A stretch of DNA of 13,060 nt from RGIG1934 sp964492545 (lineage in GTDB: Bacteria > Bacillota > Clostridia > Lachnospirales > Lachnospiraceae): the NCBI GenBank assembly GCA_964492545.1, contig CAZBKO010000063.1, positions 1-13,060 of the forward strand. The letters run 5' to 3'. Under the pieces are notes generated by a model. The model made no database searches and was not told the DNA's origin. It worked only from the letters and a program-made list of their open reading frames with translations. Shown here piece by piece: positions 1 through 5,931 of this stretch. How positions within the stretch are numbered: the first letter of the stretch is position 1; each line of letters opens with the position of its first letter. Position numbers and translations under genes: made by a program.

Positions 1-29
1 GCCTAAAAGTCAGTAAAATCAACACTTTT

Positions 30-41
30 CTGATTAATCAG
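30..41. repeat. Short perfect palindrome upstream of first gene
   Basis: CTGATTAATCAG is a perfect 12-bp inverted repeat 22 bp before the first start codon. It could be a dimeric regulator site, or chance in AT-rich DNA. The first 63 bases hold no gene and no promoter I can support. Confidence 0.25.
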
Positions 42-63
42 CAGACACTATATAGGAAAACTA

Positions 64-576
64 TTGAAATCAAATATAGAATCATATGAAAATATGTTGA
101 ATAAGATATTTAAGATTACATATTGCAAACTTAATATGATTTGGCTTAAGATTTTATGTAGTATTATTGTTGTTTGCATCGCAGAATACGCCAATGAGAA
201 AAATATATTTAGTATGATAATAGTTGCGATTACCAGTTCAATTATCTTTTTCTTAGAATGTATAATAGAATTATTTGTTGCATCTTCTTACAGTGAAATG
301 GCAAAAAATATATGTACATCATTAAAAACAGATGGAAGTCTAACATTTGGAACAACTGGATTAAAAGTAATATATGTATTAAATATAATTGCAAAGTTAT
401 ATTTGCTCAAGACAGCAACAAATGTTGCACTTAATGCACAGGAAATTGTAGGAGTTCTTGGTACAGCATTGCAATTTATATCAGTAATTGGATTATTTGT
501 ATCTATTGTATCATTAGTATTCATAGTTCAAGTAGACAAGAGTGTTGGAAATGCAACATATAAAAGACAACAGTAA
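64..576 (+). CDS. Small four-helix membrane protein of unknown function
   Basis: I do not recognise this 170-residue protein. It has four hydrophobic stretches, at about residues 25-43, 48-75, 100-122 and 128-156, so it is probably an integral membrane protein. The N-terminus is short and polar, and the C-terminus is short and basic (KSVGNATYKRQQ). There are no catalytic motifs, repeats or cysteine clusters. The start is TTG at 64, with an AGGAAA-like ribosome binding site at 54-59; an in-frame TGA at 31-33 rules out a longer protein. An in-frame ATG at 94 would give a protein ten residues shorter (MLNKIF). The gene converges on the alpha/beta-hydrolase and ends at a strong hairpin terminator. 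No promoter is visible in the 63 bases available, so it may be transcribed from outside the window. Confidence 0.7.
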   Translation: MKSNIESYENMLNKIFKITYCKLNMIWLKILCSIIVVCIAEYANEKNIFSMIIVAITSSIIFFLECIIELFVASSYSEMAKNICTSLKTDGSLTFGTTGLKVIYVLNIIAKLYLLKTATNVALNAQEIVGVLGTALQFISVIGLFVSIVSLVFIVQVDKSVGNATYKRQQ

Positions 577-587
577 CATATAAATAA

Positions 588-626
588 TAATAGCTACAGA
601 TGTTTTTATCTGTAGCTATTAATTTT
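588..626 (+). terminator. Intrinsic terminator between convergent genes
   Basis: A perfect 14-bp stem (588-601 with 608-621, core AGCTACAGAT/ATCTGTAGCT) has a 6-nt loop and is followed by TTTT at 623-626. It closes the membrane-protein gene. In the minus direction the hairpin is followed by ATTATTATTTA, so it may also stop transcripts of the hydrolase. Confidence 0.85.
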
Positions 627-641
627 GTTTCACGTGAAACA
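626..641. promoter_or_regulatory. parS centromere site 1
   Basis: TGTTTCACGTGAAACA is a perfect 16-bp palindrome that matches the chromosomal parS consensus bound by ParB/Spo0J. It is one base beyond the hydrolase stop codon and overlaps the last T of the terminator tract. parB is encoded 3.9 kb away in this window. Confidence 0.93.
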
Positions 642-642
642 T

Positions 643-1596
643 TTAATTTAAATATTTATCTAATAGATTATATACTTCTTTAGGATTCTCTAATTGAGGA
701 AAATGTTTTGAAAATTCAACAATTGATGATGAAACATTTGGCCTTATAGCTCTGTATGAGGAGATACTTTCTTCAATATTAATTTCATTTGCTCCACCTA
801 TAATAAATATGTCATTAGGTATAGATACCAATGGTCTTCTAATTGACAAATTAGTGTACAATCCGATTATACTGGCCATAACATATTTCGAACCAACACC
901 ATTCTTATGAGCAGAATCGTACATAGTATGTGAATAAGTATACGATGTATAATCATCTTTCGTAAAGTATTCTTCAATTGAAGTTTCAAAGCATTTAGCT
1001 CTTGTATTCAAAAGGTTAAATGCGAATGTACCAATTAAAGGTAATTCGATAATTCTTTTTGTTGCTCTTGTATTACTATTAGGTATCATATCTGCACAAC
1101 CAACAGATGGTGGATTAATCATCACAATTTTGTTTATCAATGAATTATCATTATTTGCGGTAGTGATTGCAATAGGACATGAATCACCTGAGATAATTAA
1201 GTCGGTCTTATCCTTGATGACATCTTTAATGAAATCACTAATCATTTGAACATACATATAGTTAGTGTATGTGATAGATGGTTTATCAGATCTGCCACAG
1301 CCTAATAAGTCAATAGTATAAACTGTATGATTGTTACTAAGCAAAGTAGTAATCTTGTCCCATTCTTTTCCAGATGCACAATGTGATAAATCATGAACTA
1401 AAACAAGTGGATCACCAGTGCCTTCTTTCTTATAAAATATTTTACCATATTTCCATAGATAATATGTTCCATATGAATCGTCTAGTGAATTATTCTTAGC
1501 ATTGCAATATGAAATAAATTTATTAAATCCATATATGGACACAGTAGAAAATGCTATTAATTTTGCTATTGTAGAAAGTGCGTTATTTTTTTTCAA
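643..1596 (-). CDS. Membrane-anchored alpha/beta-hydrolase fold protein
   Basis: This 317-residue protein has a hydrophobic N-terminal segment (about residues 6-28), probably an uncleaved anchor, followed by an alpha/beta-hydrolase domain. Visible landmarks are the oxyanion region VHDLSH (67-72), the family motif DLLGCGRSDKP (96-106), a nucleophile elbow GDSCP with Ser139, and a C-terminal His298 in EFSKHFPQLENP. Two points are off consensus. The elbow has Pro where most members have Gly (GxSxG), and the catalytic-acid position after strand 6 reads GANE, suggesting Glu271 instead of Asp. It could be an esterase, peptidase or haloperoxidase-like enzyme; the substrate cannot be read from sequence. 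The start is TTG at 1596, supported by AAAGGA at 1607-1612 on the minus strand. It has its own promoter, divergent from the histidine kinase. Confidence 0.85.
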   Translation of the reverse strand: MKKNNALSTIAKLIAFSTVSIYGFNKFISYCNAKNNSLDDSYGTYYLWKYGKIFYKKEGTGDPLVLVHDLSHCASGKEWDKITTLLSNNHTVYTIDLLGCGRSDKPSITYTNYMYVQMISDFIKDVIKDKTDLIISGDSCPIAITTANNDNSLINKIVMINPPSVGCADMIPNSNTRATKRIIELPLIGTFAFNLLNTRAKCFETSIEEYFTKDDYTSYTYSHTMYDSAHKNGVGSKYVMASIIGLYTNLSIRRPLVSIPNDIFIIGGANEINIEESISSYRAIRPNVSSSIVEFSKHFPQLENPKEVYNLLDKYLN

Positions 1597-1631
1597 TAAT
1601 TTTCAGTCCTTTCATGAATATATATACTATT

Positions 1632-1660
1632 ATTATATTGCATTTAGTAATTTTATACAA
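1632..1660 (-). promoter_or_regulatory. Sigma-A-type promoter of the hydrolase gene
   Basis: On the minus strand, -35 TTGTAT (1655-1660) is followed by a 17-bp spacer and a perfect -10 TATAAT (1632-1637). Transcription would start near 1625, giving a leader of about 30 nt before the TTG start. Confidence 0.7.
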
Positions 1661-1676
1661 TAAATATCTGTAATTA

Positions 1677-1706
1677 TTGTTGTAAGTATGGTAAAATAAA
1701 TATACT
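1677..1706 (+). promoter_or_regulatory. Promoter of the histidine kinase/regulator operon
   Basis: -35 TTGTTG (1677-1682), an 18-bp spacer and -10 TATACT (1701-1706) lie just before the ribosome binding site AGAAAGG (1711-1717). It sits back to back with the hydrolase promoter, with 16 bp between the two -35 boxes. Confidence 0.6.
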
Positions 1707-1727
1707 AAACAGAAAGGTAATAGCGTT

Positions 1728-2786
1728 ATGCAACACGGAAATAAAACAGAGATTTATTTAATAAAACAAAAAGAATGCATTCATGATAAAATAATGCTAT
1801 TAAATGCGAAAATCAATAAGAACAGTGTAGAAATTGAAAAAATCGACAAGAAAATCAGAGAAATAAATAGTAATGTTGATATTGCAATGGAAGTTTTTTC
1901 TCCACATACACAGATGAACACTTTTACAAGAGATGAAATACATTCATTATCTGAACAAAAGAAAATTCTAATTATAAATAATGATGAATCTATTAGCTGC
2001 ATTCAAGACTTATCTAATGATGAGAAAAACATTGAGGAAGCATTAACAGATTTACAGGAAGCTTTGCGTGAGCGTGATATGTCCGAATCTGAAGAGTTAG
2101 ATAATATTGAAACTGTAAGTAATGACAATATTGCTTATAACACTGGAATTAGTATATTACATACCCAGGAGCTGGAGCGTCAGAGAATAGCACGTGAACT
2201 CCATGACTCTCCTGTTCAGGTTCTTACTAATTGTATTCATAAAGCTGAATTATGCAGCAAAGTGATTGATATTGATCCAGTGAGAGCTAAATTAGAATTG
2301 GAAATATTGACTAACACAATAAGAAGTACAATTAATGAAATGAGAAGTATTATCTATGATCTGAGACCTATGGCATTTGATGATTTGGGATTTGAAATAT
2401 CCCTTGAACGAATTATCAATCAAATAAAGACAGACAGTATAATGAATATAGACATTATATATGAAGGTGAGAAAATAAAAGTACCTTCGTTAATAGGTTT
2501 AAGTATAGTAAGAATAATTCAGGAATCTTGTAATAATAGTATTAAACATTCAAAGGGAAAAAATATCAAAATAAACTTTACATACCTTGAGAAATCAATT
2601 AAACTATTTATTGAAGACGATGGAGAAGGATATGATCAGTCAAAGATTAAGCCAGGATTTGGCTTATCAATAATGCGGGAAAGAGTTTATTTATTATCTG
2701 GGAAAATAACAGTTGAATCAAACAAATCGGGAACAAAAATTATGGTAGAAATACCCTTGGATGGAGGAGAGACTAGTGAGCATTAG
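1728..2786 (+). CDS. Cytoplasmic DegS-type sensor histidine kinase
   Basis: This is a 352-residue NarL-class (HisKA_3) histidine kinase, expected to phosphorylate the regulator encoded next. It has no membrane segment. Residues 1-125 are charged and probably coiled coil, as in the DegS sensor domain. The dimerisation/phosphoacceptor helix is ERQRIARELHDSP with His159. The HATPase domain follows, with N box QESCNNSIKH (265-274), G1 box DDGEGYD (297-303) and G2 box GFGLSIM (310-316). The text around His159, ELHDSPVQVLTNCIHKAELC, resembles B. subtilis DegS as I remember it, hence the DegS-like call rather than a firm name. The start is ATG with AGAAAGG ten bases upstream. The 3' end overlaps the regulator gene by 11 bp. 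Its signal is unknown; with no membrane segment it should sense something in the cytoplasm. Confidence 0.92.
   Translation: MQHGNKTEIYLIKQKECIHDKIMLLNAKINKNSVEIEKIDKKIREINSNVDIAMEVFSPHTQMNTFTRDEIHSLSEQKKILIINNDESISCIQDLSNDEKNIEEALTDLQEALRERDMSESEELDNIETVSNDNIAYNTGISILHTQELERQRIARELHDSPVQVLTNCIHKAELCSKVIDIDPVRAKLELEILTNTIRSTINEMRSIIYDLRPMAFDDLGFEISLERIINQIKTDSIMNIDIIYEGEKIKVPSLIGLSIVRIIQESCNNSIKHSKGKNIKINFTYLEKSIKLFIEDDGEGYDQSKIKPGFGLSIMRERVYLLSGKITVESNKSGTKIMVEIPLDGGETSEH
2763..2769 (+). promoter_or_regulatory. Ribosome binding site deciding the regulator start
   Basis: GGAGGAG lies six bases before GTG at 2776. It therefore favours that GTG over the upstream in-frame ATG at 2761, which has no suitable site at that spacing. 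Confidence 0.75.
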
Positions 2787-3414
2787 ACTATTAATTGCTG
2801 ATGATCATTCTATGGTACGTGAAGGACTCAGGCAATTATTACAACTGGAGGATGAGTTTGAAGTTATTGGAGAGGCCGCAAATGGAGAAGCAACATTGCA
2901 ATTAATGAAGGAATTACAGCCGGATATTGTTTTACTTGATATTAATATGCCTGGTAAGAATGGATTAGATGTATTATTTGAATCCAAAAAGGAGAATTTG
3001 AAATCAAAAATCTTGGTGTTAACAATTCATAATGAAGTTGAATATCTGATTAAAGCTGTGGAGATAGGATGTGACGGATACATTTTAAAAGACTCAAGTT
3101 TTAAAACTTTAAAAGAAGCGATATTAGTAATTAATAACGGAGAGTCTTATATACAGCCAGAATTAACACCTATTCTTAACGCTGGTATGCTACATATGAA
3201 AACAGATATCAATAATAAATTAACTAAGCGTGAAATTGAAGTTTTGAAATTATTAGCTATGGGAAAGATTAACAGAGATATAGCTGGTGAACTTGATATT
3301 AGTGAGAGAACAGTGAAAAATCATGTATCTAATTTATTTAAGAAAATAGATGTCAGTGATAGAACACAAGCTGCTGTTTATGCAATTAAGAATAATTACA
3401 TTAAAATTAAATAA
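2776..3414 (+). CDS. DegU/NarL-family response regulator
   Basis: This two-component transcription factor is 212 residues from GTG 2776. The receiver domain (about 1-120) has the acidic pair Asp9-Asp10, phosphoacceptor Asp55 in LLDINMPG, Thr83 and Lys105. A LuxR/GerE-type helix-turn-helix covers about residues 149-205, containing LTKREIEVLKLLAMGK and ISERTVKNHVSNLFKK. The C-terminal stretch TVKNHVSN...VSDRTQAAVYAIKN closely follows B. subtilis DegU from memory. The gene starts inside the kinase stop region (11-bp overlap), so the pair is translationally coupled and forms a cognate system. An in-frame ATG at 2761 would add five residues but is badly placed relative to the ribosome binding site. 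Target genes are unknown; the divergently transcribed hydrolase is a natural candidate. Confidence 0.93.
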   Translation: MSIRLLIADDHSMVREGLRQLLQLEDEFEVIGEAANGEATLQLMKELQPDIVLLDINMPGKNGLDVLFESKKENLKSKILVLTIHNEVEYLIKAVEIGCDGYILKDSSFKTLKEAILVINNGESYIQPELTPILNAGMLHMKTDINNKLTKREIEVLKLLAMGKINRDIAGELDISERTVKNHVSNLFKKIDVSDRTQAAVYAIKNNYIKIK

Positions 3415-3437
3415 TTTGTGCAATTTTACTTTTGTGT

Positions 3438-3473
3438 AAAAGGGATGTTTCACGTGAAACATCCCTTTTTTCT
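3438..3473 (+). terminator. Terminator of the kinase/regulator operon, built on parS 2
   Basis: Bases 3438-3469 form a perfect 32-bp palindrome, AAAAGGGA + the parS core + TCCCTTTT, followed by TTCT. In RNA this folds into a long hairpin with a GGG/CCC clamp near its base and a U-rich 3' side, as expected of an intrinsic terminator 24 bases after the regulator stop codon. The middle 16 bp are a consensus parS. Confidence 0.75.
3446..3461. promoter_or_regulatory. parS centromere site 2
   Basis: TGTTTCACGTGAAACA, identical to the other two parS sites in the window. It is embedded symmetrically in the terminator palindrome. Confidence 0.93.
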
Positions 3474-3504
3474 ACGATATAAAGAGATAAGATAAAAACA
3501 GTAA

Positions 3505-3520
3505 TGTTTCACGTGAAACA
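3505..3520. promoter_or_regulatory. parS centromere site 3
   Basis: TGTTTCACGTGAAACA again, 59 bp (start to start) after site 2. The symmetry extends by one base pair (A3504/T3521) and then stops, so unlike site 2 it is not part of a terminator. It lies about 40 bp upstream of the parA promoter region. Confidence 0.93.
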
Positions 3521-3541
3521 TCATTTTGTCAATATACACAA

Positions 3542-3557
3542 TAGATATTAATATCTA
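3542..3557. promoter_or_regulatory. Palindrome in the -35 region of the parA promoter
   Basis: TAGATATTAATATCTA is a perfect 16-bp palindrome. It covers the place where a -35 box would stand for the -10 at 3565-3570. A dimeric regulator bound here would repress or activate; this is inference from position. Confidence 0.45.
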
Positions 3558-3561
3558 AAAG

Positions 3562-3570
3562 TGATATAAT
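3562..3570 (+). promoter_or_regulatory. Extended -10 promoter of the par operon
   Basis: TGATATAAT is a perfect extended -10 (TGnTATAAT) with no recognisable -35 at the usual spacing. Initiation near 3577 would give a leader of about 60 nt before parA. Confidence 0.65.
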
Positions 3571-3584
3571 TAAGTATGATTTAT

Positions 3585-3611
3585 CTTAGTGGGGTCCAAT
3601 CCCTAACTAAG
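3585..3611 (+). promoter_or_regulatory. Leader hairpin ahead of parA
   Basis: CTTAGT (3585-3590) pairs with ACTAAG (3606-3611). GGG pairs with CCC inside, with a two-base bulge. The loop carries TCCAAT, and TCCAATC (3595-3601) is complementary to GATTGGA (3623-3629), which overlaps the parA ribosome binding site. A second fold or a loop interaction could mask that site. Confidence 0.4.
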
Positions 3612-3626
3612 GCGTACTTGAAGATT

Positions 3627-3631
3627 GGAGG
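3627..3631 (+). promoter_or_regulatory. Ribosome binding site deciding the parA start
   Basis: GGAGG sits five bases before ATG 3637. The upstream in-frame TTG at 3625 overlaps this site and so cannot be the start. Confidence 0.8.
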
Positions 3632-3636
3632 AAAGT

Positions 3637-4494
3637 ATGAGCAGAGTTATAGCAATAGCTAACCAAAAGGGTGGAGTCGGAAAGACTACAACATCAATTA
3701 ACCTAGCCGCATGTGTTGCAGAAATGGGGCAAAAGGTTTTACTTGTTGATATAGATCCACAGGGAAATGCAACAAGTGGAGTAGGAATAGACAAAAATTC
3801 TCTGAAAAAAACAATTTATGATATGTTTATAGGAGAATGTTCATATAATGAGTGTTTGATTGAAAATGCATTGGAAAATTTATCTGTATTGCCATCAAAT
3901 GTTAATTTATCTGGAGCAGAGATAGATTTGATTGGGGTGGAGCAAAGAGAATACATATTAAAAAAATGTATTGATGAAATAAGAGATAATTATGATTTTA
4001 TTATTATTGATTGTCCTCCATCATTAAATATTCTTACGGTCAATGCAATGACAACAGCAGATACAGTACTGGTACCTATTCAATGTGAATATTATGCTTT
4101 GGAAGGTTTGAGTCAATTAATACATACAATAGGACTTGTTAAAAAAAGACTTAATCCAAATTTAGAAATTGAGGGTGTGGTCTTTACTATGTACGATGCA
4201 AGAACTAATTTATCTATAGAAGTTGTAGAAAATGTAAAAAAGAATCTGCGTCAAAATGTTTATAAAACTATAATACCAAGAAATATAAGGTTGGCAGAAG
4301 CACCAAGCCATGGACTGCCTATCAATATTTATGATAATAAATCAGTGGGAGCTGAGAGTTATAGAATGCTTGCTAAGGAAGTTGTATATAGTGGAACAGA
4401 TGTAGAGTTTGATATGGAAACAGATGCAACCAAGGCAGATTGGAACAAAAAACCAGAAAAGAAGAAGTTGTTAAAAAGAAAGGATAAAAAGTAA
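3637..4494 (+). CDS. parA: Chromosome partitioning ATPase ParA (Soj)
   Basis: This 285-residue ParA/MinD-superfamily ATPase binds DNA non-specifically as an ATP dimer, and ParB drives its release to move origins. It has the deviant Walker A motif QKGGVGKTTT (10-19) with signature Lys11 and catalytic Lys16, the A' motif VDIDPQGN with Asp40, and Walker B FIIIDCPPS with Asp125. The Soj-type block IPRNIRLAEAPSHG (about 213-226) follows. There is no N-terminal helix-turn-helix, so it is the chromosomal rather than the plasmid type Ia form. After the core (to about 253) comes a roughly 32-residue charged tail ending KKKLLKRKDKK, longer than B. subtilis Soj (about 253 residues). The stop codon overlaps the parB start by one base. 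Three parS sites, two of them just upstream, complete a parABS locus. Confidence 0.96.
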   Translation: MSRVIAIANQKGGVGKTTTSINLAACVAEMGQKVLLVDIDPQGNATSGVGIDKNSLKKTIYDMFIGECSYNECLIENALENLSVLPSNVNLSGAEIDLIGVEQREYILKKCIDEIRDNYDFIIIDCPPSLNILTVNAMTTADTVLVPIQCEYYALEGLSQLIHTIGLVKKRLNPNLEIEGVVFTMYDARTNLSIEVVENVKKNLRQNVYKTIIPRNIRLAEAPSHGLPINIYDNKSVGAESYRMLAKEVVYSGTDVEFDMETDATKADWNKKPEKKKLLKRKDKK

Positions 4495-5372
4495 TGGCAA
4501 GAGCAAAAAAATCGGGATTAGGTAAGGGATTAGATTCTCTTATACCAGAATCAGATATGATGAGTATCACAAAAAATGAAACCAATAATGGAGAAACAAT
4601 TTTAAAGCTTTCTCAAATAGAACCAAACAGGAATCAGCCAAGAAAGAATTTTGATGAAGATGCGCTGGTAGAACTGGCTGACAGTATTAAAGAATTTGGT
4701 ATTATTCAACCAATCGTTGTTCAAAAGAGAAAAGATTATTTTGAAATAATAGCTGGTGAAAGAAGATGGAGAGCTGCTAAGATAGCAGGAGTAAAAGAAG
4801 TTCCTGTTGTAATAAAGGATTACAGTGATCAGGAAATTATGGAAATTGCCCTGATTGAAAATATTCAGAGAGAGGACTTAAATCCAATTGAAGAAGCTAT
4901 GGCTTATAAAAATTTGATTGATGAGTATCAGTTGAAGCAGGATGAAGTTGCGCAGAGAGTATCAAAAAGCAGAGTTGCAATAACAAATTCCATGAGATTA
5001 TTGAAATTGTGTGATGAAGTACAAAGAATGCTTGTTGAAGATATGATATCCAGTGGACATGCACGCGCGTTATTGGGTGTTGAGGATGCGAAAACTCAAA
5101 TCGAATTGGCTAATAGAATATTTGATGAAAAATTGAGTGTTAGAGAGACTGAAAAACTTGTTAAGTCGATTACTAATCCCAAAAAGAAAAATGAGCAAAA
5201 AGAAATAAAAAATGAATTCGTATACAAGGATATTGAAGAAAAGATAAAAGATAAAATGGGCAGCAAGGTTAAGCTTAATTATAGAGCAAATGGCAAGGGT
5301 AAAATAGAGATAGAATATTACTCAGATGCTGAACTTGAAAGAATATATGACATGATTATGAGCATATCTTAG
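4494..5372 (+). CDS. parB: Chromosome partitioning CTPase ParB (Spo0J)
   Basis: This 292-residue protein binds parS and spreads as a CTP-dependent DNA clamp. The N-terminal SGLGKGLDSLIPES (7-20) is the short motif that contacts and stimulates ParA. The ParB/Srx CTP-binding domain covers about residues 38-130, with GERRWRAAK (88-96) and ENIQREDLNPIEEA (122-135). The helix-turn-helix that reads parS follows (about 137-165, EVAQRVSKSRVAITNSMRLL). A lysine-rich linker near 228-240 leads to the C-terminal dimerisation domain. It is ParB rather than the paralogue Noc because the sites in this window are parS (CACGTG core), not the CCCGGG-core Noc sites. The ATG overlaps the parA stop (TAATG), with AAAGGA upstream in the parA tail. 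Confidence 0.96.
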   Translation: MARAKKSGLGKGLDSLIPESDMMSITKNETNNGETILKLSQIEPNRNQPRKNFDEDALVELADSIKEFGIIQPIVVQKRKDYFEIIAGERRWRAAKIAGVKEVPVVIKDYSDQEIMEIALIENIQREDLNPIEEAMAYKNLIDEYQLKQDEVAQRVSKSRVAITNSMRLLKLCDEVQRMLVEDMISSGHARALLGVEDAKTQIELANRIFDEKLSVRETEKLVKSITNPKKKNEQKEIKNEFVYKDIEEKIKDKMGSKVKLNYRANGKGKIEIEYYSDAELERIYDMIMSIS

Positions 5373-5389
5373 ATTAGGAGGAAATACAA

Positions 5390-5914
5390 ATGAATAGCAG
5401 TTTATTTGAAAAAATTGGAATAAATACAGTTGACCCGGCATATTTTATCATCGGGTTATTGGTAGTGTGTATCGGATTATTGGTATACATAATTATGACA
5501 AATAAGAAATTAAATGAATTATATGCAAAATATAATAAGTTTCTAAAAGGTAAAGACGCAGAAACTCTTGAGGACGTTATTTACAAGAGATTTGATGAAA
5601 TAGACAGATTAGTAGTGGCAGACAGAGTTAAGAATACACAGATTCAGGAGATAAAGGAAAATTTAACTAAAGTATATCAAAAAGTGGGTATTGTTAAATA
5701 TGATGCATTCAGTGAAATGGGTGGTAAATTGAGCTTTGCATTGTGCATGCTTGACAAAGAGGATAATGGATATATTATCAATGCTATGCATAGCAGAGAG
5801 GGATGCTATACATATATTAAAGAAATAATCAAGGGAGAGTCATTTATAGCTCTTGGAGATGAAGAGCAGATTGCATTGGATAAAGCAATTAATGTCGGTA
5901 AATTAGTTGATTAA
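5390..5914 (+). CDS. DUF4446 family single-span membrane protein
   Basis: This 174-residue protein has one transmembrane helix at about 17-37, then a charged helical stretch (about 38-100, probably coiled coil) and a compact C-terminal domain. The block VGIVKYDAFSEMGGKLSFAL (about 99-118), followed by the HSREG segment and a GDEEQIAL helix, is what I recognise as DUF4446. That family has no known biochemical function and, from memory, often follows parB in Clostridia. A strong TTAGGAGG site precedes the ATG, 17 bp after parB, so it is in the par operon. The position after parB and the membrane anchor suggest, by inference only, a role linking the partition machinery to the membrane or envelope. 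Confidence 0.88.
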   Translation: MNSSLFEKIGINTVDPAYFIIGLLVVCIGLLVYIIMTNKKLNELYAKYNKFLKGKDAETLEDVIYKRFDEIDRLVVADRVKNTQIQEIKENLTKVYQKVGIVKYDAFSEMGGKLSFALCMLDKEDNGYIINAMHSREGCYTYIKEIIKGESFIALGDEEQIALDKAINVGKLVD

Positions 5915-5931
5915 AGGCGAGAGTGGGCTAT

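Noticed and set aside
2186..2201. CACGTG core inside the histidine kinase gene as a fourth parS
   Set aside because: The outer bases do not match parS and the sequence encodes the conserved ARELHD motif, so coding constraint explains it.
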